Shown here piece after piece: positions 1 to 7,545 of a stretch of 64,000 nucleotides of DNA. Every line of letters starts with the position of its first letter. The first letter of the stretch is position 1. Source of the stretch: Verrucomicrobiota bacterium (GTDB lineage: Bacteria > Verrucomicrobiota > Kiritimatiellia > RFP12 > UBA1067); NCBI GenBank assembly GCA_023269675.1, contig JAHFSX010000010.1:1-64000 (forward strand), given 5' to 3'. Both the position numbers and the translations under genes were made by a program. The notes beneath the pieces were generated by a model that worked only from the letters and a program-made list of their open reading frames with translations, searched no databases and was not told where the DNA came from.

Positions 1-589
1 GCGGCACTGAGGCCGGGGCCGCAGGCGCGGCCGGTGCGGCCGGTGCCGGATGCGTCTCCGCGGCGCCGCGCATATAGGCGCAATAGAGCGTGAAAGTGCC
101 CTTCAGATACCCCGGCTTGTTGGACGGACGGACGAACAGCTGCCGCACGTCCAACATGGCCCCCTCTTTGTTCAGGTCATACAAGAATTTGACCAGCGAC
201 TCGAGCGTGCCTTCCCAGTCCTTGCAGTCGATGGGCAATTCGTAGACATCGCCGACCGCGGCCTCCTTGTTCGTCTGCCGGCGCGCGATCGAGAACCCGT
301 TACGCGTGGCCGCCGAATCCATGATGTTGAGCCAGTGCGTGTCGACGTCCTTGTCATAGGGGAAAACCGGCATCAGATCGCGCATCTGCTCGTACTTCGC
401 CGCCCACTCGTCCTTCGCGGCGATCAGCGCGTTCTCCTCCTGGAGTTTTTTCTGAGCCGACGCAAAGATTTTCTGCTCGGTCTTCCAGTTCGCAAGCTGC
501 TTCTTGAAGCTCAGGGCCGCCAACGCGTACAGCACGACCACCACGGTGATCATGAGCAGGTTTTTTTCTTTAGAGGATACCGCACTCAT
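1..589 (-). CDS. PilO/GspM-like T2SS inner-membrane protein, partial
   Basis: The last visible gene of the type II secretion operon; it has no stop before the left window edge. The protein begins MSAVSSKEKNLL, has one membrane helix at about residues 11-28 and then a coiled-coil-like stretch rich in Lys, Glu and Gln. Next comes a compact domain of the PilO/GspM kind, then an Ala/Pro-rich tail that reaches the edge. Its ATG overlaps the stop of the GspL-like gene as ATGA, so the two are probably translationally coupled. PilO/GspM proteins pair with PilN/GspL at the inner-membrane platform. The assignment rests on topology and gene order, since this family is poorly conserved in sequence. Confidence 0.65.
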   Translation of the reverse strand, partial: MSAVSSKEKNLLMITVVVVLYALAALSFKKQLANWKTEQKIFASAQKKLQEENALIAAKDEWAAKYEQMRDLMPVFPYDKDVDTHWLNIMDSAATRNGFSIARRQTNKEAAVGDVYELPIDCKDWEGTLESLVKFLYDLNKEGAMLDVRQLFVRPSNKPGYLKGTFTLYCAYMRGAAETHPAPAAPAAPAAPASVP

Positions 590-1977
590 TTCCGCGTGAC
601 CCCCTTGAACTTGGCGTCCACTTCGAACTTGTGCTTCCCTTTGCTGGCCGAGGGCCCGCTGAGGGAGACCGACTCGAACAGCGGATCCTCGGTCACCGCA
701 TTCTTGAAATCGTAAACCAGCGTGGGCTGGTCCGCTTCACCCGAAACCCTCACGCCGTCTTCGCGGCGGAAGTTGAACGCGATCAGGGTGACACCCTGCG
801 GCAGTCGCGACGACACCATCCGCAACATCTCCAGCGGAGAATAGGTGCGATCCGTGTAGGCGAGAATCAGGTTCACCCGGTCACGCGTGTCAGAAACCCG
901 CTTGAACGCTTTGGCGTGCGCCCGTGATTCGCCGCGCACGTGTGCGGTCATCTGCTTGTAGACCACAGGCCCGGAGAAGAGCGCGCCCATGAAGAGCGCC
1001 CAGACAGAGACCGCGATGCTCACCCCCGTCAGCACCCGCTTGCGGATGCGCGACTCCTTGATCTCGTCGCGCCACGACTGGGGCGTCAGATCGAGCGTCG
1101 CCCCCTCCCCCGTGCGGATCGCCACACCCTCAGCCCCGCCGTCCTCGGTCGGAGGCACCACATGACGCACCGCCACGCCGGTCAGCGCCTCCAACTTTTC
1201 CACCAGTTCGGGCGACGGCACACTCTTCGACACCACCAACACGTCGGTCACCGGACTCTCGCCCGCGTCCAACTCCACATTCATCAGCGAGAGCGTCAAA
1301 TCGCGGATCAGCGCGTCGACGTCCGGCTGCGCCCCCAGCCCGCGCGCCAGCACCGGCACGCCGTGGTCCAAAACAAGCAGATCCCAGCCCTCGTCCGGAT
1401 CCATCAGCAGCACCCGGCGCCCCGGCCGCGTGAGTTGACACGGCCCGCACAGCGACCGGAACCAGCCGAGCGCCGAGGCGTCGGTGCGGATCACCTGCAG
1501 CTTAGCCGCATGCAGCGCCGAGTCGAGCTCTTCGAAGACCGCCGCCGGCAGCGCCGCGACAAACACCCAGAGCGCAGTCTCGCTCTCGCTCAAGATCTCG
1601 TACCCGACCGTCAGTTCCTCGCCCGGAAAGGGCGAAAGCTTGTCCATCTGCAACGCGACCGCGTCGGTCAAATCCTCGCGCACCTCAATCGGCAGCTTCA
1701 TGATGCGCACCAGCAGACGCGAGAGCGGCAGCGCGATCACCACCTGCCGGGCACCCAGCGCGTCCCTGGCCGCGCGCGCCGCCCGCGCCAGCGGCAGGTC
1801 GCTCTCGACCACCGTGCCCTTTTCAGCCCCCTCGGCCATGGCCTCCTCGTCGGGGGTCTCGATCGGCCACACGCCCCCGCCGATGCGCGTCAAGCCGCCG
1901 CGGCCGCGGGGCGCGAACCGCACCCCGCGCAGACACTCGCGCTCAGCCACTATCGCTATCACTTCACTTTTCGCCAT
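586..1977 (-). CDS. gspL: GspL-like (PilM-PilN type) T2SS assembly protein
   Basis: Protein of 463 residues. The N-terminal about 310 residues look like the actin-like PilM/GspL cytoplasmic domain, opening MAKSEVIAIVAE. A single membrane helix follows at about residues 325-350, then a periplasmic PilN-like ferredoxin-fold domain. In the secretion platform such proteins link the ATPase GspE to the membrane. I chose the ATG at 1977; an in-frame TTG three codons upstream is possible but has no ribosome site. It follows gspK after a gap filled with an inverted octamer repeat and overlaps the next gene by 4 bases. It could equally be called a PilM-PilN fusion. Confidence 0.75.
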   Translation of the reverse strand: MAKSEVIAIVAERECLRGVRFAPRGRGGLTRIGGGVWPIETPDEEAMAEGAEKGTVVESDLPLARAARAARDALGARQVVIALPLSRLLVRIMKLPIEVREDLTDAVALQMDKLSPFPGEELTVGYEILSESETALWVFVAALPAAVFEELDSALHAAKLQVIRTDASALGWFRSLCGPCQLTRPGRRVLLMDPDEGWDLLVLDHGVPVLARGLGAQPDVDALIRDLTLSLMNVELDAGESPVTDVLVVSKSVPSPELVEKLEALTGVAVRHVVPPTEDGGAEGVAIRTGEGATLDLTPQSWRDEIKESRIRKRVLTGVSIAVSVWALFMGALFSGPVVYKQMTAHVRGESRAHAKAFKRVSDTRDRVNLILAYTDRTYSPLEMLRMVSSRLPQGVTLIAFNFRREDGVRVSGEADQPTLVYDFKNAVTEDPLFESVSLSGPSASKGKHKFEVDAKFKGVTRK

Positions 1978-1987
1978 AAAAACCAAA

Positions 1988-2148
1988 CAAGTTCATTCGT
2001 GCATTAGTTCATGAGTTCATTAGTTCCACTGGCGGCAGACTAAAGTCCTGAGAACCCCACTCTGTCCAACACGGTCCAACTCTCCCTCATTCACTCTCTT
2101 TTTCTCTAACTAATGCACTAAAGCACGGACGCATTAACGCACTTCTCC
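1988..2148. repeat. Inverted octamer-repeat array between gspK and gspL
   Basis: The gap between the two genes is built of degenerate 8-base units. On the plus strand, 1991-2030 reads as units like GTTCATTA and GTGCATTA; 2105-2148 carries the reverse complement, units like CTAATGCA. The halves can pair into a long imperfect stem with the unrelated 2035-2100 as loop. Confidence 0.75.
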
Positions 2149-3482
2149 TACGGATCTTCCCGCCACTGCAAATAGCGCACCTTGCTGCCCTCGATCTCCG
2201 CGATCGCCTGGATCGCGTGCGTGATCCCCGCCGAGCGGCCCTCGATCACGAGCCGGAAGGTGCCGGACCTCACCGAAATGAAGCGCGACACGCCCGTGTC
2301 AAGCCCCGGGATGCGCGACATGAAATCGCCATCCGACTTGAACGAGTAATCCTCCTCATCCGCGCCCGCCACCGTGCCCGCTCCAGCCACCGTGCCCGCG
2401 CCCGACCGCGCCGCACCCGCGCCGCTGCGCGCCGAGCCCGCCCCGCTGCGCGCCGAACCCGCCGACGTCGACACAGCCCCGGCGCTATTGTTCAAGGCTC
2501 GCTTCGCTCCCGAAGGGCGATTCAAGGTGGACACCCCCACATTTCGGCCTTCGCGCTCCTCGACGATCGCGCCCGCCGTAATCTCGTCGAGACCGGGAAT
2601 CGTCATCAGAACTTCCATGGGGGCGGCATTGACGTTGATCTTACCATCCCCGTAGGTGGTAAACAATTCCTTAATTCCTCTGACCGAGACCTGCAAATCC
2701 TTGTTCTTTTCTTCGGGGTTCAGCACGCCTCCGTTGAGAATCGCCGGCACAAACCCCTTGACCAGCAGCAATTCCTCAACCGTGTCGACCCCTTTGTTGC
2801 GGGCCTTGTACGGCACTTCCAGAGACTTGTAGTAGTCATCCTCCGCGCCGTCGGTCAGCGGAATGCTGTCCTCGTCCACCCAGTCGTTCCAGCAATCGAT
2901 CAGTTCGGAGAAATACTCCTGGGGGATCCCCGCCGTCGTGAAAATCTGCTCCCACACGACATCGTAGTCCTTGCCGACCAACTTGTTGATGTTCCACCGC
3001 GCCGGTTCGGGAATGATCTCGATGTGCACGACACCGTCCTCGATGGGCTCCTCCACAACCGCCGTCTGCCCGCGCTTGATCCGCAGCGCCGGCTCTTTCC
3101 ACTTGTCTTCCGCCTCGTCCGCCGAGGACGCCGCACTGACGTTCTGCTGCTTTTCCAGCAGCATCTCCGCGATCGCCACGCCCGACTGCGTCAGTTCATC
3201 CACGCGCCGCCGCTGCTTCACATAGGTGCCGATGCGTCCCTCGATCATCGCATCCAGCGCGAACGACATCACCAGCATGCTCAGCAGCGCGATCGTCCAC
3301 AGCGCGATGATCAGGGCCGCCCCGCCCCGAGGGGAGGACGCGCGGCCAGACAGGCGCGGCTCGCTCCATCGGCCAAGCAACCGCCACAGGGGGCGAGCAG
3401 CCTCGCGAGCCGCGAGGCTGTCGCCGTCCTTAACTCTGTGCCCGTCCGTACTCATCGTTGGCTCTCTCACCCTCGCGATCAC
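2148..3482 (-). CDS. gspK: GspK-like minor pseudopilin
   Basis: Protein of 444 residues. After a polar N-terminal extension comes a prepilin-like hydrophobic helix (GGAALIIALWTIALLSML), then a large globular domain. A helix-hairpin-helix-like segment around INVNAAPMEVLMTIPGLDE is typical of GspK, which caps the pseudopilus tip with GspI and GspJ. A low-complexity tract of Ser, Ala, Gly and Arg repeats lies at about residues 325-370 and looks like a linker insertion. The start is a GTG that overlaps the gspJ stop as GTGA; an ATG nine codons in (MSTDGHRV) is the alternative. The N-terminal extension before the helix is longer than usual. Confidence 0.85.
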   Translation of the reverse strand: MIARVREPTMSTDGHRVKDGDSLAAREAARPLWRLLGRWSEPRLSGRASSPRGGAALIIALWTIALLSMLVMSFALDAMIEGRIGTYVKQRRRVDELTQSGVAIAEMLLEKQQNVSAASSADEAEDKWKEPALRIKRGQTAVVEEPIEDGVVHIEIIPEPARWNINKLVGKDYDVVWEQIFTTAGIPQEYFSELIDCWNDWVDEDSIPLTDGAEDDYYKSLEVPYKARNKGVDTVEELLLVKGFVPAILNGGVLNPEEKNKDLQVSVRGIKELFTTYGDGKINVNAAPMEVLMTIPGLDEITAGAIVEEREGRNVGVSTLNRPSGAKRALNNSAGAVSTSAGSARSGAGSARSGAGAARSGAGTVAGAGTVAGADEEDYSFKSDGDFMSRIPGLDTGVSRFISVRSGTFRLVIEGRSAGITHAIQAIAEIEGSKVRYLQWREDP

Positions 3483-4309
3483 CTCGTCACTCCGCCACCC
3501 GGCATGATCGGTGTTGGCGGCCGCGTGCCCCCCGTGCCCCCGCCTGTCGGCCGCGTGCCCGTGCCGCCCGGCCGCATGCCGCCGCCCGGGGTGGTCGTGG
3601 TTCCGCCCTTCTGCGACTTATTCCTCGGATTCTGCGAGAGGTCGAACATGGGGATCTCGACGATGCGCTTCACCTCGAGCGGCTCGTCCTTGTCCTTCGG
3701 CGGCTTCATATAGAGCGTGATCTCCACCGCCTTGGGTATGCTGTTTGAAAAATCCCACGTGTCCTGCCAGTTGGGCTCGTCATCCTTCTCCGGCTGGTCT
3801 TTGTCCAGCACGCGGCAGCTGAGGCCGATCACCTGCGGCGAGATCGCGACCGGCTGCACCTCCTTTTCCGGATCAAACTCGTCGAGTTGCAGGTCCACGC
3901 GCCACGCCTTCACCATCAGTCCGGACGTCTCGCCGTTGCCGCCGTCCTCGACCGACACGTTGATCCGGTGCGGCGAATCGGCGAAACCGCAGTCCTCGCC
4001 GACCAGCGCGCGCCCGATTTTCACCCAGCCGATCGAATCCCGGGCCTCCGGCCCCTCGCCGTGGTTCCCCAGCTGGAACCCGTACTCCTCCAATTGCGCA
4101 CCCGTGTCCGGATAATAGGCCGAGCGCAAACCCGAGGTCAGCTGCTCGATCACATGATCGGCCTGGCCCAGCGACTCCGACATCGCCATGCCCGCGTGCC
4201 AGCTCTGCACCACCGCGTCAAAGCAGAAAAACGAAAGCAGCATCATGACCGAGAGAATCATGATGGCCATGATCAGTTCCAGCAGCGTGAAGCCGCTACG
4301 CCAGTTCAT
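3479..4309 (-). CDS. gspJ: GspJ-like minor pseudopilin
   Basis: Protein of 276 residues from the ATG at 4309. It starts MNWRSG and then has the type IV prepilin signal FTLLELIMAIMIL, with Gly before Phe and Glu at +5, so prepilin peptidase should cut it. A GspJ-like globular domain follows, and the last 50 residues are Pro/Gly/Thr-rich. An in-frame ATG at 4333 would add residues encoded wholly by the octamer repeat, so I prefer 4309. The 3' end overlaps gspK by 4 bases. GspJ forms the pseudopilus tip with GspI and GspK. Confidence 0.85.
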   Translation of the reverse strand: MNWRSGFTLLELIMAIMILSVMMLLSFFCFDAVVQSWHAGMAMSESLGQADHVIEQLTSGLRSAYYPDTGAQLEEYGFQLGNHGEGPEARDSIGWVKIGRALVGEDCGFADSPHRINVSVEDGGNGETSGLMVKAWRVDLQLDEFDPEKEVQPVAISPQVIGLSCRVLDKDQPEKDDEPNWQDTWDFSNSIPKAVEITLYMKPPKDKDEPLEVKRIVEIPMFDLSQNPRNKSQKGGTTTTPGGGMRPGGTGTRPTGGGTGGTRPPTPIMPGGGVTR

Positions 4310-4415
4310 TCTTTCATTCGTGCGTGAGTTCATTAGTTAGACGTCAGTTTGTTCCGGCATACCCGCTCTCCACACTCATGCACTAATGACCTAACGCACT
4401 AATGCACTTCTCCTC
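4303..4415. repeat. Inverted octamer-repeat array between gspI and gspJ
   Basis: Arms at 4303-4338 (units like TTCATTCG and GTTCATTA) and 4375-4415 (units like CTAATGCA) are approximate reverse complements flanking a short unrelated core. The right-gene arm runs into the start codon of gspJ: the ATGAAC there is itself a repeat unit. Confidence 0.75.
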
Positions 4416-4821
4416 ACTTCTTCTTGTCGGCCTCGCCCTTGAGCTGCCGCACGATCCGCACCAATTCCTCAAACTGGTTTTTGCCGGAGCCCCACGTCAC
4501 TCGCGTCCGCACCAGAAAAAGCCCGTCGTCAACCTGCTTCGCGTCCAGCTCCTTTTCGTCCACCGTGCGCGCGAACACATACCCGTCCACCAAGTCCGAG
4601 TCGGGGTCCACCACCAGCTCCTTCTCCACGTCGGTGCTCTCTTTCATCGGGTACTTCAGCGCGCCGAGGCTGAACACGTACTGCGCATCCTGAAACTGCT
4701 TGGAAAGCGTCATCATCGCCGCACAGTTGCTGAGGCCCGTCATCAGCGTCATCAGGCCCAGCGCGAGAATCATGGTCGCGATCAGAACCTCGATCAGTGT
4801 GAAACCCGCGCGGCGCATCAC
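4414..4821 (-). CDS. gspI: GspI-like minor pseudopilin
   Basis: Protein of 135 residues, normal for GspI. It starts MMRRAG and carries the prepilin signal FTLIEVLIATMILALGLM with Glu at +5. The globular domain ends in a basic KKK tail. Its ATG overlaps the stop of gspH as ATGA, indicating coupled translation. GspI starts assembly of the pseudopilus tip complex. Position between H and J matches standard gsp order and supports the call. Confidence 0.85.
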   Translation of the reverse strand: MMRRAGFTLIEVLIATMILALGLMTLMTGLSNCAAMMTLSKQFQDAQYVFSLGALKYPMKESTDVEKELVVDPDSDLVDGYVFARTVDEKELDAKQVDDGLFLVRTRVTWGSGKNQFEELVRIVRQLKGEADKKK

Positions 4822-5516
4822 TCCTCCTCCTCGACCTTGGCGGCGCCGAGCACATCGATGACCACCGTCACGGCGAACGCCTCCTCGCCCCCTGCGGTCA
4901 CCCGCACCGAGTAAGGCCGGCAGGTCCCGTTGCTCTTGTAACGCACCCGGAACGCCTTCACGTCGCCCTCGCCCTCCTCCACCTCCGGCTCCGCGCTCGC
5001 CCGCGCCTTCGTCTTCGTGAGCTTGCGGCTGCGCCCGTCGTCCATCGAGTCGGCATACCCCTTGAACATGAACTCCACGCCGTCGTATTTCTGCTCGAGG
5101 TTCAGGTCCGCCATGACGTATGACGACCCGCCGCCTCCCGCCGGGCCCTCCTTGGCCGCGAACACCTCCTCTTCCGCCACCGGGGCCGCGCCCCGCTCCG
5201 CCGCGTTCGTGCTGGCGAACGCCTGCGCCGAGACGATGCTTTCACTGCCGCCCGCGACCTGCTCGACCCGCAAGGTCCCGTCCGAGGTGTACACCAGCTC
5301 CACCGGCGTCTGATGCAACAGCGCCATGATGCGGGCATAGCGCGACAGCTGAATCACCCCGCGCGAGGCGGTTTTGACGCGGGCGATGTCCGATCCGGAG
5401 GTGAAGGTCGGCCCGATCATGGCGGCCATCACGCCGATGATCACGATCACGATCAGCAGCTCGACCATCGTGAAGCCGCGCAGACGTCGCTTCGCTCTGT
5501 CTCTTAAGAAGTTCAT
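4818..5516 (-). CDS. gspH: GspH-like minor pseudopilin
   Basis: Protein of 232 residues from the ATG at 5516. A basic leader (RDRAKRRLRG) precedes the prepilin signal FTMVELLIVIVIIGVMAA. The body resembles GspH/FimT-type minor pilins and contains acidic and Gly-rich inserts. An ATG at 5540 would add eight residues encoded only by the octamer array, so I reject it. It sits between gspG and gspI, overlapping gspI by 4 bases. GspH joins the pseudopilus tip to the GspG shaft. Confidence 0.8.
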   Translation of the reverse strand: MNFLRDRAKRRLRGFTMVELLIVIVIIGVMAAMIGPTFTSGSDIARVKTASRGVIQLSRYARIMALLHQTPVELVYTSDGTLRVEQVAGGSESIVSAQAFASTNAAERGAAPVAEEEVFAAKEGPAGGGGSSYVMADLNLEQKYDGVEFMFKGYADSMDDGRSRKLTKTKARASAEPEVEEGEGDVKAFRVRYKSNGTCRPYSVRVTAGGEEAFAVTVVIDVLGAAKVEEEE

Positions 5517-5618
5517 TCGTTCATTCGTGCATGAGTTCATTAGTCAGAGCCTGTGAAATGCCGCCTCAGCTCTCTTTCACGAATGCACTAATGAACTAAT
5601 GCACTCACGCACTTCTCA
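5511..5618. repeat. Inverted octamer-repeat array between gspG and gspH
   Basis: Arms at 5511-5545 (GTTCATTC/GTGCATGA-like units) and 5578-5618 (GAATGCAC/TAATGAAC-like units) are approximate reverse complements around a 30-base unrelated core. The arm on the gspH side includes that gene's start codon. Confidence 0.75.
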
Positions 5619-6020
5619 GTTCGTGATGTCGTCTTCGGTGCCGGTCTCGCCGTCCGGCCCAGCCGAGGTGATCTTGAACTTCTTGCCGGTCTTCACGAAA
5701 GTGAAAGGCGTGCCCCACGAGTCGTTGATCGCGCCCTCTTTGAGCAGGCCCGGCTCGTCGTCCGTGCCGGCGGTCAGCTCCTCCAGCGTGTCCGGCAGCT
5801 TGCCGTTATGGTTCATGGCGAAGATCTGCACCGCCTGCTCGATCTGCGTGATGCTGGCGCGCGTCGTCGTGATCCGGGCCTTCACGTCATGCCCCGACAT
5901 GTTCATCACCACGCCGGCGGCCAGAATTCCGAGAATACACACCACCAGCAACAGTTCCACCAGCGTGAAACCGCTCCGCCGATCCAGTTGAACCCGCTCG
6001 CTCCGATTCTCTTTTTTCAT
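5616..6020 (-). CDS. gspG: GspG major pseudopilin
   Basis: Protein of 134 residues, the usual size. It starts MKKENRSERVQLDRRSG and continues FTLVELLLVVCILGILAAG, a textbook prepilin signal with Glu at +5. The C-terminal part (SWGTPFTFV, then a SAGPDGETGTEDDI-like tail) is the calcium-binding GspG signature. A clear ribosome site, AAGGAGG, lies seven bases before the ATG at 6020, the best in this operon and fitting for the most abundant subunit. GspG polymerises to form the pseudopilus shaft. Confidence 0.93.
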   Translation of the reverse strand: MKKENRSERVQLDRRSGFTLVELLLVVCILGILAAGVVMNMSGHDVKARITTTRASITQIEQAVQIFAMNHNGKLPDTLEELTAGTDDEPGLLKEGAINDSWGTPFTFVKTGKKFKITSAGPDGETGTEDDITN

Positions 6021-6055
6021 ACCCGCTCCTCCTTGAATCTGTCTTAGGCGATTAG

Positions 6056-6145
6056 CCCCTTCACCCATTTTCCTGTTTCTTGTTTCAGGTTTCCGCCACC
6101 TGATAGTCCAACGGCCTAGCAGTCTAACAGCCTTCTCTTGCGACC
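6056..6145. repeat. Heptamer and octamer tandem units between gspF and gspG
   Basis: Positions 6066-6093 are four 7-base units (CATTTTC, CTGTTTC, TTGTTTC, AGGTTTC). Positions 6101-6132 look like 8-base units (CTGATAGT-, CTAGCAGT-like). Unlike the other gaps in the operon the two parts do not pair with each other. Confidence 0.6.
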
Positions 6146-7393
6146 TCAGTGCGAAGGACTGAGCGTCGACGTCACCTTGAACACCGCCATCAGGATACTG
6201 ACGGCCACAAAACCGACCACGCCGCCGATCAGGACGATCAGGATCGGCTCCAGCGCGTTGGTGAAGATCTTGATGTTGCGGTCCATCTCGCTCTCGTACC
6301 GCCGCCCGATGTGCCCCAGCGAACTGGGCATGTCCCCCGACTGTTCGCCCACCGCCAGCATGTCGGTCATCATCTTCGGAAAAACGTGGCTGCCCGCCAG
6401 CGGGCCGGAAATCGTCGTGCCGTCCGTCACGCGTTGCCGCGCGTTGTGGAGCGCCTGGGCGATTTGCGCGTTGCCGCACGTCTCCTCCGCGATCTTCAGC
6501 GCCTGCAGCACGTTCACGCCGTTCGCGAGCAGCGTCTTCATCGTGTACGCCAGGCTCGAATACGCGCCGCTCGCGATGATGCCTTTGATCAGCGGCGCCT
6601 TCAGCTTCAGGCCGTCCCACCAGAGCCGGCCCTTCACCGTGTGGATGTGCCGCCTGAACATCCCTATCAGCATCGCCACGCCGATGCCCACAAACACGCC
6701 GTATCTGATCACGAACGTGCTGGAGCCCATCAGGATGCGGGTGGACATGGGCAGGGCCGCCCCCATGCTCTCGAACACCTTGGCGAACTGCGGGATCACC
6801 TTGACCATCGCGAAAATCACCGTAAAAATGCCGAAGACCAAAACCACGGCCGGATAGGTCAACGCCGACGTGATCTTCGACTTCATGTTCTCGTTGCGCT
6901 CGTAATGCTCCACCAGACGGCGCAGGATCTCGATCATCGCGCCCGAGGCCTCGCCCGCCCGGATCATGTTGCCGTACAGCGGCGGGAAGGTGGCCGGATG
7001 CGCGGTCACCGCATCCGACAGCTGCTCGCCGCGCATGATGCGGTCGCGCAGGTCCGACGCGATCTTGCTCTGCGGCGAGTCCACCTCGCCTTGGTTCGCG
7101 AGGCAGTTCAGCGCCGCGCCCTGCGTCATGCCCGCCTCCAGCAGGTCGCTCATTTCCGAAGTGAACAGCAGCACCTCCATCGGCTTCATCCGGATCTTGC
7201 CGCCGCCGATCTTGAGCTTCCAGAACGGGAGCCCCTTCTCCTTCGCCTTCTTCGAGGCGGACTCTTTCACGGAAATAGGGACGTAGCCGAGCTTCTCAAC
7301 CGCCGCCAGCGCGTTGCGGCGGTCGGCCGCCTCGACCGAGCCTTCCAGTTTCCGCCCGTCTTTCGACATCGCCTTGTACGTGAATTGTGGCAT
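6146..7393 (-). CDS. gspF: GspF inner-membrane platform protein
   Basis: Protein of 415 residues with the PilC/GspF architecture. A short N-terminal domain (MPQFTYKAMSKDGRKLEGSV) precedes two homologous helical repeats, each ending in membrane helices, with a final hydrophobic helix near ILIVLIGGVVGFVAVSILM. Signature stretches include GEASGAMIEIL and GEQSGDMPSSL, one in each repeat. GspF is the polytopic base on which GspE works to add pseudopilin subunits. It lies directly after gspE, separated by a gap with an inverted octamer array. Confidence 0.93.
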   Translation of the reverse strand: MPQFTYKAMSKDGRKLEGSVEAADRRNALAAVEKLGYVPISVKESASKKAKEKGLPFWKLKIGGGKIRMKPMEVLLFTSEMSDLLEAGMTQGAALNCLANQGEVDSPQSKIASDLRDRIMRGEQLSDAVTAHPATFPPLYGNMIRAGEASGAMIEILRRLVEHYERNENMKSKITSALTYPAVVLVFGIFTVIFAMVKVIPQFAKVFESMGAALPMSTRILMGSSTFVIRYGVFVGIGVAMLIGMFRRHIHTVKGRLWWDGLKLKAPLIKGIIASGAYSSLAYTMKTLLANGVNVLQALKIAEETCGNAQIAQALHNARQRVTDGTTISGPLAGSHVFPKMMTDMLAVGEQSGDMPSSLGHIGRRYESEMDRNIKIFTNALEPILIVLIGGVVGFVAVSILMAVFKVTSTLSPSH

Positions 7394-7404
7394 CTTGGAT
7401 CCCG

Positions 7405-7545
7405 TTCGCTAGTTCATTGTTTCATGAGCGCATCAGCTGGCCGTCGCACCGGGCCGCCTCGCCCGCCCGCCATTCGGCTTCTCTTCTTCTCTTCCTCACG
7501 CGTGCACGAATGAACTAACGCACTCATGCACTTCTCACGCACTTT
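7405..7545. repeat. Inverted octamer-repeat array between gspE and gspF
   Basis: Arms at 7405-7434 (CTAGTTCATTGTTTCATGAG-like) and 7498-7541 (GTGCACGA, ATGAACTA, ACGCACTC units) are approximate reverse complements around a GC-rich core. The second arm overlaps the last codons of gspE. Confidence 0.65.

Noticed and set aside
1988..2148. Octamer arrays as a CRISPR array
   Set aside because: Units are 8 bases with no spacers, and the arrays are inverted, not direct repeats separated by unique sequence.
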